The notes below the pieces were generated by a model that ran no database searches, was not told the DNA's origin, and saw only the letters and a program-made list of their open reading frames with translations. Shown here one piece after another: positions 39,537 to 48,252 of a DNA stretch of 64,000 nt. A program made the translations under genes and the position numbers. This stretch comes from Candidatus Binataceae bacterium (GTDB lineage Bacteria; Desulfobacterota; Binatia; Binatales; Binataceae): positions 50,494 through 114,493 of the forward strand of contig DATGHL010000017.1 of the NCBI GenBank assembly GCA_035308025.1, given 5' to 3'. Each line of letters opens with the position of its first letter. Position 1 is the first letter of the stretch.

Positions 39537-40448
39537 GTGTTTTCGCGCCTCCGCTTTACACTGGGCGCTGCCGGGGCACTGATACTTGCTTTATGCGGGA
39601 CCCGCGCCGCCCTCGCTCAGCCGCAATCGCTCTATCTCACCGATGCGCCGGTTTGGCTGCACTACTTTTGCGATAGCACGGAGCCTAATCCCAACGGCTC
39701 GGTTTCAGTCCAGGGAGCCCACTGCTATTCAAGTCTGACGATTCCCACTGGGGCCACCCTCGCGGTGACCGACAAGGTCTCGTTGCCCGGCGCGGCGCGC
39801 GATCTGCCGCGCGGAGAAATTCTCGCCTTCGTCAACGGCGCCTGCACGATTGCGGGCACGATCGCGGCCGGCGCGTTTATTGATGAGAGCGGTAACGGCG
39901 GCGGCTCCGGTGGTGGCGGCGGCAGCGGAGCGCCTTCGCATACCAGCGGCGTTAACGGCGCAGATTCGGTCGTCTTCGGGACCGCGAATATCGTTACTGC
40001 CGCGACCGGCGGCCTCGGCGGCGGCACGAGACGCAGCGTTAACCAACCAGGCGCGCCGGGGTCAACTCCGACCGCGGCGTCGCAGAAATTCATCTGGGGC
40101 GGCGCGATAACCTACGGCGTAATCGGCGGTTCGATCGGCGGCGCGGGCGGCAATTCCGGCGGCGCGGCCGGGCTAGGCGGCGGCGGCGTGGGGCTGGTCT
40201 GCGCCTCGATAAATTTCACCGGCGCGATCGACGTCAGCGGCGGTGACGGCCTGAATGCCCCGTCCGGCAGCAGTGGCGGTGGAGGCGGCGGCGGTGGTGG
40301 CGGCGTCGTCCTGATGGCGACGCCGAGTTACGTCGCGAATACCGGCTCGATCATCGTCGATGGCGGCGCGGCCGGGAACGGCGCCGGCGGTGGGCTGGTC
40401 GGCGGGGCCGGCGGCAAGGGCTGGTTCAAGCAATTCACCTTGCAATGA
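39537..40448 (+). CDS. Secreted glycine-rich protein, paralogue 1 of 3
   Basis: A 303-residue exported protein that starts with GTG. After the signal peptide (…LILALCGTRAALAQ) comes a conserved head, YLTDAPVWLHYFCDSTEPNP and GAHCYSSLTIP, then FVNGACTIAGTI. A long Gly/Ala tract with poly-Gly runs follows. The repeated element SINFTGAIDVSGGDG and VVLMATPSYVANTG lead to a final GWFKQFTLQ. Four cysteines are conserved with the two following paralogues. The Gly-rich, Thr/Asn-periodic sequence suggests a beta-helical surface or matrix protein. I recognise no named family. Its stop overlaps the next start (ATGA). Confidence 0.8.
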   Translation: MFSRLRFTLGAAGALILALCGTRAALAQPQSLYLTDAPVWLHYFCDSTEPNPNGSVSVQGAHCYSSLTIPTGATLAVTDKVSLPGAARDLPRGEILAFVNGACTIAGTIAAGAFIDESGNGGGSGGGGGSGAPSHTSGVNGADSVVFGTANIVTAATGGLGGGTRRSVNQPGAPGSTPTAASQKFIWGGAITYGVIGGSIGGAGGNSGGAAGLGGGGVGLVCASINFTGAIDVSGGDGLNAPSGSSGGGGGGGGGGVVLMATPSYVANTGSIIVDGGAAGNGAGGGLVGGAGGKGWFKQFTLQ

Positions 40449-41401
40449 ACGCGCACATTCATAGAACCTGGCGCAGTCTGATAACGACCGCCGCGTTCGC
40501 CGGTTGCGCGATCATGTTGGGCGCAGCGCTGCTGCACGCGAGGCCAACTGCGGCGCCCGCGCAGACCACGCTCTTTCTCACCGACGCCCCGAGCTGGACC
40601 CATTATTTTTGCGACAGCTCCGAAGCGGACCCCGATGGTTCTGCATCGCTCCAGGGAATCCACTGCTACCCAAGCCTGACTGTGCCGCTCGGCGCGGTAC
40701 TGACGGTCACCGGCGCGGCGAGTTCAGTCGGCGTGCCGGCAGATTCCCCGCGCGGAACCCTGCAGGCGCTGGTCAACGGTCCCTGCACGATCGCGGGTGA
40801 GATCGACGCGGCCGCGGTCCAGAGCGGCGTTGGCAACGGCGGCGGCTCCGGCGGCGGTGGCGGTGGCGCGGCAGCCACCGACGCGGGTTCAGCGGGTGGC
40901 GTATCCAATCTGTTCGGAACTTTCCGCGTTGCGGTCGCCGCGCAAGGCGGCCTCGCGGGAGCGATCGCGGCCGCAGGCAAGATGGGCTCCACACCCACAA
41001 CCGTTACGCAAAGATGGATCTGGAATACCGCGTCCACACTCGGCGTCCTCGGTGGTGGCGCGGGCGGGAACGGCGGCGCGGGACGCGGCGTCGGGGGAAC
41101 CGGCGGCGGTGGTGGCGGAGGCGTCGCCCTCGCCTGTAATTCGATTAACTTCACCGGCGCGATCAACGTCAGCGGCGGCGACGGCGGCGCGGGCGCCGCG
41201 GGCGGAGGCGGTGGTGGCGGCGGGGGCGGCGGCGTCGTGATTCTCGCGACGCCCACTTACGTCGCCAACTCGGGCGTCACTCTCGTCAACGGTGGGACTG
41301 GCGGCGCGGGCAGCTCAGGCGCCGGGGCGGGCGGTCCTGCCGGTTCAGGTTGGTCAAATTTCTTTACGCTGCAGGCCGCCACTGCGGACAAGACAAGATG
41401 A
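40445..41401 (+). CDS. Secreted glycine-rich protein, paralogue 2 of 3
   Basis: A 318-residue paralogue of the preceding gene with the same order of blocks: signal peptide, TDAPSWTHYFCDSSEADPDG, GIHCYPSLTVP, LVNGPCTIAGEI, a Gly-rich tract, CNSINFTGAINVSGGDG, VVILATPTYVANSG and a final GWSNFFTLQ. It is linked to both neighbours by 4-base ATGA overlaps, so the three are likely made together. Function unknown; surface or extracellular location is inferred from the signal peptide. Confidence 0.8.
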   Translation: MNAHIHRTWRSLITTAAFAGCAIMLGAALLHARPTAAPAQTTLFLTDAPSWTHYFCDSSEADPDGSASLQGIHCYPSLTVPLGAVLTVTGAASSVGVPADSPRGTLQALVNGPCTIAGEIDAAAVQSGVGNGGGSGGGGGGAAATDAGSAGGVSNLFGTFRVAVAAQGGLAGAIAAAGKMGSTPTTVTQRWIWNTASTLGVLGGGAGGNGGAGRGVGGTGGGGGGGVALACNSINFTGAINVSGGDGGAGAAGGGGGGGGGGGVVILATPTYVANSGVTLVNGGTGGAGSSGAGAGGPAGSGWSNFFTLQAATADKTR

Positions 41402-42333
41402 CGCGCAGGCCAACGATGAGGAAGCTCGCGTTTGCCCTGGCGGCATTTCTGGTCGCGCGTGCGCCCGTAGCCCGCGCGGCGGGACTCGCCCTGACCGACG
41501 CTCCCGACTGGATGCATTATTTTTGTGACAGCTCGGAGCCTGATCCCGACGGCTCCGCCTCACTCCAGGGGGCACACTGCTATCCGCGCCTGACCGTGCC
41601 CTCTGGCGCGACGATCACCGTCACGAACACCTCCTCCGTGTCGGGAGCCCCGGTCGATCTGCCGCGTGGCGAGTGGCTTGCCTTCGTCAACGGCCCGTGT
41701 ACGATCGCCGGAACGATCAACGCTGCGGCAAATAATGGCGGCTATTCCAACGGCGGTGGTTCGGGCGGTGGCGGTGGCGGCGCAGCCACCACTGGTTCAG
41801 GACACTATGCGGGCGATAGCGACATGTTTGGCGGACCCGCCAGCATTCTGGCCGGCCGCGCCTTGCACAATCCTGATTTCGCCGTGATGCAGCTCGCGGC
41901 CGGCGGCCTCGGTGGCGCGCCCGGACTCGCCGGCGGCAACGGCAGCACGCCTACCGCGGTCGCGCAGCGATGGGTCTCGACCGTCGCCGACAAGGTTGAC
42001 CTCGGTGGCGGTGGCGGCGGCAATGGTGGCAAAGGTTCCGCCCTCAAATCTATCGCCGGCAACGGCGGCGGCGCGGTCGTCCTGATCTGTGCCGATTTAA
42101 TTAGCTTTACCGGCACGATCGACGTCAATGGCGGCAACGGCGCAGCGGGCACATCGGGCGGTGGCGGCGCCGGCGGCGGTGGCGGCGGGGTCGTCCTGAT
42201 GGCGACGCCCGACTACGTCGCGAACACCGGCACGATCCGTCTCAATGGCGGCGCCGGTGCCGCGGGCGATACCGGCGCAGGGCCCGGTGGCAACGGCGCA
42301 GCCGGCTGGATAAAACTCTACACCCTGCACTAA
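41398..42333 (+). CDS. Secreted glycine-rich protein, paralogue 3 of 3
   Basis: About 311 residues, with the start placed at the ATG that overlaps the previous stop. It has a signal peptide (LAFALAAFLVARAPVARA), LTDAPDWMHYFCDSSEPDPDG, GAHCYPRLTVPSG, FVNGPCTIAGTI, a Gly-rich tract, CADLISFTGTIDVNGGNG, VVLMATPDYVANTG and a final GWIKLYTLH. It differs from its paralogues mainly in the middle tract. Triplication with strict conservation of the ends and variable Gly-rich middles suggests a structural or adhesive protein family. Confidence 0.8.
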   Translation: MTRRPTMRKLAFALAAFLVARAPVARAAGLALTDAPDWMHYFCDSSEPDPDGSASLQGAHCYPRLTVPSGATITVTNTSSVSGAPVDLPRGEWLAFVNGPCTIAGTINAAANNGGYSNGGGSGGGGGGAATTGSGHYAGDSDMFGGPASILAGRALHNPDFAVMQLAAGGLGGAPGLAGGNGSTPTAVAQRWVSTVADKVDLGGGGGGNGGKGSALKSIAGNGGGAVVLICADLISFTGTIDVNGGNGAAGTSGGGGAGGGGGGVVLMATPDYVANTGTIRLNGGAGAAGDTGAGPGGNGAAGWIKLYTLH

Positions 42334-42493
42334 AAGCCGTGCGCGAGCCGCAGGTAGCAGCAGCATCATCCGTTACCGAGCGACCGCTCGACCGCAAAAC
42401 GGCGCGACTTCCGAGCAGCGACACAAATTGTTTCGCGCGAAACATTGCACGTGTGAGCCTGCAAGAGCGCGTACCCTCGGAGCGGTGAAAGAA

Positions 42494-43336
42494 ATGAAGT
42501 ACGGATTGTTCGGGATGAACATGCGGCCGTGCGTGACGCCCGAGGCTATCGCGGCGGTGGCGCGCGCCGCCGAAGCTGCCGGCTTCGACAGTTTCTGGGG
42601 CGGCGAACATCTCGCGCTGGCTGATCCACATACCGCCTCGTCGCCGATGCCGCCGGAGACCGTTTTCGTTGATCTCTGCGCCACGATCGCTTTTGCCTCT
42701 GCGCATACGCGCACTCTGCGCTTCGGCACCGGCATCATGCTGCTGCCGCTTCGGAATCCGGTCGTGCTCGCGAAGCAAATCGCGTCGGTCGATGTGATCT
42801 CTGGCGGTCGGCTGATTTTCGGCGTCGGCATCGGCAACCTCGAATTCGAGTTCGAGGCGGTTGGAATGCCGTTCGATCACAAGGGCTGGCGCGCCGAAGA
42901 GGCGATCGCCGCGATGCGGGCGCTATGGTCGATGGAGCGCGCCGAGTTTCGCGGACGTTATTTCTCGTTCGGCGGAGTCCGTGCGGAACCTCGTCCGCTG
43001 CAAAATCCGCATCCGCCGATTATCTTCGGCGGTAAGTCCGCCTACGCCTTTGGCCGCACGGCGCGCGTCGGCAACGGCTGGTACGGCTATGGACTCGATC
43101 TCGCAGCCGCGGCTATTTGCGTCGGCGGCCTGCGCGCCGCCTGTCTCCGCCACGGCCGCCGTTTCGACGAGCTCGAAATCAATCTCACGCCGACGGGCGA
43201 ACTCGATCGCGAGCAGTCGCGGCGCTACGAGGATCTCGGAGTTCACCGCCTGATTCTGCCGCCGCGCGGCCGGACGACCACAGAGACCCTCGGCGCGATC
43301 GCGGATGCCCAGCGCACGCTGCTCCGTTACGTCTGA
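42494..43336 (+). CDS. LLM-class flavin/F420-dependent oxidoreductase
   Basis: A 280-residue luciferase-like (bacterial luciferase fold) oxidoreductase. It starts MKYGLFGMNMRPCVTP, then SFWGGEHL, FGTGIMLLPLRNPVVLAK and SGGRLIFGVGIGNL, the usual substrate and cofactor region of LLM proteins that use F420 or FMN. The ATG at 42494 is preferred because upstream codons do not resemble the family. It faces a second LLM gene. F420 use is inferred from close similarity of style to mycobacterial LLM F420 enzymes and from a Ddn-like gene at 61604. Confidence 0.85.
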   Translation: MKYGLFGMNMRPCVTPEAIAAVARAAEAAGFDSFWGGEHLALADPHTASSPMPPETVFVDLCATIAFASAHTRTLRFGTGIMLLPLRNPVVLAKQIASVDVISGGRLIFGVGIGNLEFEFEAVGMPFDHKGWRAEEAIAAMRALWSMERAEFRGRYFSFGGVRAEPRPLQNPHPPIIFGGKSAYAFGRTARVGNGWYGYGLDLAAAAICVGGLRAACLRHGRRFDELEINLTPTGELDREQSRRYEDLGVHRLILPPRGRTTTETLGAIADAQRTLLRYV

Positions 43337-43409
43337 ATTTTTGCGGCTTCGGTTAGGCAGACCCGCGCGCAAAGTGCTTCGCGCGATCCGTTCGGCAGGC
43401 AATCGAGCA

Positions 43410-43486
43410 AAAACGCGACAACGGAGCGGCGTGCTGCCCGGACGGTGAAAACGCGACAACGGAGCGCGGACTATCCAGACGGTGAG
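43410..43486. repeat. Two 38-base direct repeats between LLM genes
   Basis: AAAACGCGACAACGGAGCG occurs at 43410 and again at 43448. Each copy is followed 11 to 12 bases later by a GACGGTGA block. It fills much of the spacer between the two convergent LLM genes. No stem typical of a terminator is evident. Confidence 0.7.
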
Positions 43487-43494
43487 ACCGACGG

Positions 43495-44367
43495 TTATGG
43501 AGTTTTGGCGGCAGCCTCGACCACCGGCGCGAGGCTGCGGACCGCCGCGACGCCGTCGCCGGTCACCGTGCCCGCCGCTGCGATCACCAGTCGGCTGACT
43601 CCCGCCTCGGCATACTGCTTCATCACGTCGGCGGTTGGCGGGGCGCCGCCCATCAGCAGCACCGAGAACTCGAGCTTCGCCGGGTCGCGTCCGAAGTCGC
43701 GCGCCATGCTCCGGATGCGCGGGATACAGTCGCGCGCCTGCTCGACGGTCAGCCCGCCGGGGCACCAGCCGTCGGCATAGCGGGCGACCCGCTTCAGCGC
43801 GTGTTTTGGATCGTGTGCGCCGAGCAGGATCGGCGGTCCGGGCTTCTGCAACGGTTTGGGCCCGAGCTTGAGCGGCGGAAACTTGATGATCTCGCCGTCG
43901 TACGCCACGTTGTCTTGGCTCCAAAGCAGGCGCAGCGCCTCAACGCTTTCGCGCAGATGCCGCCAGCGCCGTTTGAAATCCACGCCCATCACGGCGGCTT
44001 CTTCAGGAAACCAGCCGGCGCCGACGCCGAGAATCAGCCGCCCGCCGGAGTAAAAGTCGATCGAGGCGGTGGCCTTCGCGGTCGCGATCACATTGCGTTC
44101 CGGCAGCAGGCAGATACCGGTGCCGAGCTTGATCCGTGACGTCGCGCTCGCGGCAATCGCGAGCGCGACGAAAGGATCGATCAGTCGCGCATAGAACTCG
44201 GGTACCTTGCCGTCCTTCGAGCGCGGATAGTAAGTCGAATAGTTAGTCGGCAGGCATAGATGCTCGGCGACGAAAAATGATTCGCAGCCCACTTCTTCGG
44301 CCGTGCGCGCCAGCGTGCCGGGATTCCCCGATTGTTCAGTCAGAAACGCCAGCACCCCGAGCTTCAT
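43495..44367 (-). CDS. LLM-class flavin/F420-dependent oxidoreductase
   Basis: A 290-residue luciferase-like oxidoreductase starting MKLGVLAFLTEQSGNPG, with ESFFVAEHLCLP, LGTGICLLPERNVIATAK and SGGRLILGVGAGWFPEEA. It is a different subfamily from the convergent LLM gene, as the two share only the family motifs. It is probably F420- or FMN-dependent; the substrate is unknown. It lies downstream of a SnoaL-like gene in the same direction, with a 51-base gap. Confidence 0.87.
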   Translation of the reverse strand: MKLGVLAFLTEQSGNPGTLARTAEEVGCESFFVAEHLCLPTNYSTYYPRSKDGKVPEFYARLIDPFVALAIAASATSRIKLGTGICLLPERNVIATAKATASIDFYSGGRLILGVGAGWFPEEAAVMGVDFKRRWRHLRESVEALRLLWSQDNVAYDGEIIKFPPLKLGPKPLQKPGPPILLGAHDPKHALKRVARYADGWCPGGLTVEQARDCIPRIRSMARDFGRDPAKLEFSVLLMGGAPPTADVMKQYAEAGVSRLVIAAAGTVTGDGVAAVRSLAPVVEAAAKTP

Positions 44368-44418
44368 ACATTACCTACTGATTATTCAATACTCACTGAT
44401 TACTCAGTCGAACTCCAG

Positions 44419-44928
44419 CTAGCTGACCTTGGCCGCCATGTCGGGCTTGCCGGTCGCCGGATCGACGGGGACCGAGACGTGTGAATGAATTACTTTCCAG
44501 ACGCCGCCTTCTTTGCGATAAACATCGGTCACGCGGAAGTTGCCCTCCTGCGCCTTGCCGTCCTTGCCCTTCCAGGTGAAGTGCTGAACGCTATACGCCA
44601 CGCCCATTTTGCCGTCGGTCACAACCCCGATGTCGAGAAATTCGCCTTTGACGTCGCTGGCGTTATTGAAGAAGTTGTCGAGGTCGGCGTGCACCGCCTT
44701 GGCGCCCTTGTACTCCGCGGGGGGAACGAAGTCGAAGAAGACGATGTTCTTCCCGTCGTAGTATTTCATGACTTCGTCAGCGTTGCTGGCGTCCATGATT
44801 TTCTGTTCGTCGCTCTTGATCGCCGCCTCGTCTTTGGCGTTACTCGCGGCGTTTGCCGAGGCTCCGAGGCCGAGCGCGAACATGCTCGCGATGAGGGCCG
44901 CGCCGATCGTTATTCCAGACTGCTTCAT
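44419..44928 (-). CDS. Exported SnoaL/NTF2-like protein
   Basis: About 169 residues: a signal peptide (MKQSGITIGAALIASMFALG… to ANA), then a small alpha+beta domain with IMDASNADEVMKYYDGKN, FDFVPPAEYKGAKAV and a final WKVIHSHVSVPVD. That is the pattern of ketosteroid-isomerase/SnoaL-like proteins. The ATG at 44928 is preferred because AGGAGAG precedes it and the signal peptide begins there; the longer frame adds 13 unrelated residues. Periplasmic location is inferred. The catalytic or binding role is unknown. Confidence 0.8.
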   Translation of the reverse strand: MKQSGITIGAALIASMFALGLGASANAASNAKDEAAIKSDEQKIMDASNADEVMKYYDGKNIVFFDFVPPAEYKGAKAVHADLDNFFNNASDVKGEFLDIGVVTDGKMGVAYSVQHFTWKGKDGKAQEGNFRVTDVYRKEGGVWKVIHSHVSVPVDPATGKPDMAAKVS

Positions 44929-45075
44929 GGTGCTCTCCTTCAGGCTCAGGTTTGGTCCATAGGCCACCTGAAATAGCGGGGCCCGCCCTTGCCGAACGGG
45001 ATGGAGTATTGCACTCGCGTCCGAAAATGCAATCGGGCGTACGTTAGGTTCGCGGCTCGTCGCGGTGCCTTAATC

Positions 45076-46134
45076 CTAACGCAGCTCGCGGACTCGCCTG
45101 CCCGGCTCCGCTGCGCTCCGCCTGGCGTCGGGAACGATCGTGAGCGTCAGCTTTTCGGTGCGGCGCAGCAGTACGAGCTCGAGACGGGTATCGATCCGAT
45201 CTGCAGTGAGTAGCCGCTGCAGGTCGTCAATGCCGGCGATGGGACTACCCGCCAGAGCGACCACGATATCGCCGGGCAGAAGTCCCGCGCGTAGCGCTGG
45301 GCTGTCAGGCTCGACTGCCGCGACGGTTACGCCGCTGCTCGCCGGCAGTTGATGGAAACGCGTCACGCGGCGCTGCAACTCAGTGTTGTGACCGGCGATG
45401 CCGATATAGGCGCGGACGATGCGGCCATCGCGAATGAGGCGGGCCGCGATGAGCTTCGCGGTGTTGATCGCGATTGCGAAGCAGAGTCCCTGCGCGGACA
45501 TGATCGTCGCTGTGTTGATGCCGATCACCGCGCCGAGTGAATTGACCAGGGGTCCGCCCGAGTTGCCGGGATTGAGCGCGGCGTCGGTCTGCACGACGTT
45601 GTCGATCAACCGACCGGAGCGCGCTCGCAGTGAACGGCCGAGCGCGCTGACGACGCCTGCGGTGACAGTGCATTGAAAGCCATAGGGATTGCCGATCGCG
45701 ACGACCAGTTGGCCGACGCGAATCCGCTGCGAATCGCCAAGCTGCGCCGCCGGCAGGTCGTTGCCGATGACGCGGATTACCGCGAGGTCGGTATCGGGAT
45801 CGTCGCCGATCAGCGTTGCGCTCATCCGCTTGCCGTCGTTGCCGGTGACGCTGATCCGCGCCGCGCCGTGCACGACGTGACTGTTGGTCATGACGTAGCC
45901 GTCCGGCGTAAAGACGACACCCGAGCCGCTACCGCGCGGACTCTCAGTGCCGGCGCGGCCGGCGCCGAAGACTTCGAGATTAACGACCGACGGGCTCACC
46001 GCCTCGGCGGCGCGCATCACGGCCTGCGAATAGGCGTCGAAGGTCGCGGCTTCGTCAGGCTCGCGGTCTGGTGCGGAATCGGCGGTCTGCGGCTCGTGGG
46101 CCGCATCATCGACCAGCGGTAGTTGTACTTTCAT
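45076..46134 (-). CDS. S1C serine protease (HtrA/DegP-like) with PDZ domain, no signal peptide
   Basis: A 352-residue trypsin-fold protease with the triad H86 (TNSHVVHG), D116 (DPDTDLAVI) and S192 (NPGNSGGPL), followed by one PDZ domain (VTVAAVEPDSPALRAGLLPGD). Unlike DegP, the N terminus is acidic and hydrophilic, with no signal peptide or membrane anchor visible. It may be cytoplasmic, or the start may be misjudged. The last residues (GRRVRELR) and the stop codon are supplied by a copy of the dispersed repeat. Confidence 0.88.
   Translation of the reverse strand: MKVQLPLVDDAAHEPQTADSAPDREPDEAATFDAYSQAVMRAAEAVSPSVVNLEVFGAGRAGTESPRGSGSGVVFTPDGYVMTNSHVVHGAARISVTGNDGKRMSATLIGDDPDTDLAVIRVIGNDLPAAQLGDSQRIRVGQLVVAIGNPYGFQCTVTAGVVSALGRSLRARSGRLIDNVVQTDAALNPGNSGGPLVNSLGAVIGINTATIMSAQGLCFAIAINTAKLIAARLIRDGRIVRAYIGIAGHNTELQRRVTRFHQLPASSGVTVAAVEPDSPALRAGLLPGDIVVALAGSPIAGIDDLQRLLTADRIDTRLELVLLRRTEKLTLTIVPDARRSAAEPGRRVRELR
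45078..45101 (-). repeat. Dispersed repeat, copy C (3' end of S1C protease)
   Basis: On the minus strand GCAGGCGAGTCCGCGAGCTG followed by CGTT matches copies A and B with one mismatch. It encodes the C-terminal residues of the S1C protease, and the T of the repeat starts its TAG stop. Confidence 0.75.
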
Positions 46135-46184
46135 GCGGGATACTCCTGCGGGTTAATGTAATCATCGTGTCAAGCGTGGTTGGG

Positions 46185-46577
46185 ATGCATCTGTGTCGCG
46201 GCAACTTCCGCTCGCGCTGGCTCGCCGCGGGCGGCTATGAGGCCGTCGCCGAGCGGCTGTTCAATGAATGCGCCGTCGATGGCTTCTTACTCGAGTACGA
46301 CGATCCACGCGCCGGCGGCTTCGAGCCATTGCGCTTTATGCCCAAGGATAAGTTCGCGGTCCTCGGTCTGGTGAGCACCAAGACGCCGGTGCTCGAAGAC
46401 ACGGGCGCAATCGGGCGGCGGATTGACGAGGCTGCGAAATTCGTCCCGCTCGAGCAACTCGCACTGAGCCCGCAGTGCGGATTTGCCAGTACGGTCGGCG
46501 GCAATCTGTTGAGCGCCGGGGATCAGCAGGCGAAGCTGCGCCTCGTGGTCGAAACCGCGAAGGCGGTGTGGAAGTGA
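46185..46577 (+). pseudogene. C-terminal fragment of MetE-like cobalamin-independent methionine synthase family
   Basis: About 130 residues that match only the last third of MetE-like proteins. MHLCRGNFRS carries the His and Cys zinc ligands, FLEYDDPRAG and LGLVSTKTP follow, and LSPQCGFASTVGGN carries the second Cys. The N-terminal part of the barrel is missing; upstream of 46185 lies only the divergent S1C start. It could be translated as a short protein, but loss of two thirds of the family domain suggests a remnant. This is the edge of the accessory patch. Confidence 0.65.
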
Positions 46578-46612
46578 GCGAAACGAAACACTCAAGCAAA
46601 GGGGGTTCTTGA

Positions 46613-47158
46613 ATGATACCGGACCCGGTGAAAGTCGCCGCCATCAATGCAACCCTGCTAGGTATATGGTCCGGAATCGGCGCAATTCGTCTATCCCGCA
46701 TATTCGATTCGCTCAAAGAGAGCGATAAAAACTTATTGACAGCTGAATTCAAGCTTCGACGGGGGCTAGAAACCCTGACCCCAATAATCGGCCTTAGCCT
46801 ACCAAGCGAATATTTTTACAGCGAGCAAAGCGATTTTCGACGACTGGCTGAGAAACTTACTAATCTTATGTCAGGAGTGGAAATTAAGGGGACCGTTGAT
46901 GAGCGAGGTGCAGAAGTACTGAGGCTTATTTCCGCTATTTCTGGTCAATATCCATTCCCCAACAGGATGAAATACGAGCAAGGCAAGACCCTATTCGAAA
47001 TGGAAACGATGGATATTCACTTTCGAGATAAGGGTAAAGTGATTAATCGCATCGATGACATAATTTGGCTCGAAGGCAAGCTTGTTACCACTATTGCACT
47101 GTTCCCGCAGCTCATTGACTCTTTCATGGCAGGGCCAGAAAAGGCGTGGCGTGGGTGA
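46613..47158 (+). CDS. Orphan protein of unknown function, AT-richer than its surroundings
   Basis: A 181-residue protein with a possible N-terminal hydrophobic segment (INATLLGIWSGIGAI) and otherwise mixed charged sequence. I recognise no domain. Its base composition is clearly lower in G+C than the flanking genes, and it sits between a truncated MetE-like fragment and a transposable element, so it was probably acquired horizontally. The Shine-Dalgarno GGGGG lies about 8 bases before the ATG. Confidence 0.6.
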   Translation: MIPDPVKVAAINATLLGIWSGIGAIRLSRIFDSLKESDKNLLTAEFKLRRGLETLTPIIGLSLPSEYFYSEQSDFRRLAEKLTNLMSGVEIKGTVDERGAEVLRLISAISGQYPFPNRMKYEQGKTLFEMETMDIHFRDKGKVINRIDDIIWLEGKLVTTIALFPQLIDSFMAGPEKAWRG

Positions 47159-47221
47159 GTCAACTACTCCCAAAACTGTCTCGGAGTGCTGAATCTACTT
47201 TGGACATCGAAAGGCTTATTA

Positions 47222-47245
47222 GGAAATGTTACGGTACTTGACAGT
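47222..47245 (+). repeat. Left terminal inverted repeat of the IS1595-like element
   Basis: GGAAATGTTACGGTACTTGA and four more bases (CAGT). It matches the reverse complement of 49312-49335 at 23 of 24 positions. Confidence 0.9.
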
Positions 47246-47273
47246 GCTCTGATTCGGTGGTAGATTTCTATGC

Positions 47274-48168
47274 ATGATGACCTTCCAAGCATTCATGGCG
47301 ACGTTTCCCGACGAAGCTGCTTGCAGCCAATTTCTCAAAGACCGGCGATGGCCTGACGGTAAGGTCAAATGTCCGCGTTGCGGAAACGAAAAGGTCTACA
47401 CGCTCAAGCAAGCCTTCAAGTGGCAGTGCCAGAGCGCGACGTGCGGTAAGAACGGCTATCGGTTCTCGGTGCTGGTCGGGACTATCTTCGAGAATACCAA
47501 CGTCCCGCTCGTAACGTGGTTTAAGGTTCTCTACACCATGTTGCAGAGCAAAAAGGGCGTTTCGTCCCGCCAGCTTCGCCGGACGTTCTTTGGCGAGCGT
47601 TCCTCTCTGCATACCGCTTGGTACGTCGGCCATCGGCTCCGCGCCGGTATGCGGGATGATGATTTCAAGCAGCTTATGGGTATCGTGGAAGTCGATGAGA
47701 CTTTCATCGGCGGCAAGGACAAGAACCGGCATTGGGACAAGAAATCGCACGTCTGGCGGAATCGGCTCCGGCAAGGTGGGCGTCATCGGAGCCATCAGTC
47801 GGAAGGGTAACGTGGTTTGCCAGATCATCGAGAATACGGACGCCAAAACCCTTAACCGCTTCGTGCGCAAGGCCGTCAGCGACCGCGTAAGCCTCGTCGC
47901 AACCGATGATCATCGCGGTTATGACTATCTGCAAGCGGCGGGCGGGTTGCCGCACGAAGCCGTCAAGCATTCCGAGAATGAGTACGTGCGCGGCGAAGTC
48001 CATACCAACAACATCGAAAGCTTTTGGGCGCTGTTCAAGCGCGGAGTCATCGGCGCCTATCACAACGTCAGCAAGAAGTATCTGCCCCTGTACCTGAATG
48101 AGTTTCAGTTCCGCCACAACAACCGGAAGAATCCCGACATTTTCGGCGAAGCTATAGCAGGATGCTGA
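47274..48168 (+). pseudogene. IS1595-family transposase, frameshifted
   Basis: The first frame (47274-47810) gives the N-terminal zinc-ribbon (CPRCGNEKVYTL, CGKNG) and the first catalytic Asp in GIVEVDETFIGGKDKNR. The second frame, one base later, carries VGVIGAISRKGNVVCQI, LVATDDHRGYDYL with the second Asp, and HTNNIESFWALFKRG with the final Asn/Glu site, ending FGEAIAGC. The shift lies near 47750-47775. A single indel would restore a normal transposase of about 298 residues. It is not a known programmed-shift family, so inactivation or a sequencing error is likely. Confidence 0.85.
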
Positions 48169-48252
48169 AGCGTCCGAACTGGCGGATGCTTCTGCATCAC
48201 GCGGCCAGAAAGCAGGTTCAATTGAACCTAAGATTCCCGAGGGCGAGAAGCC

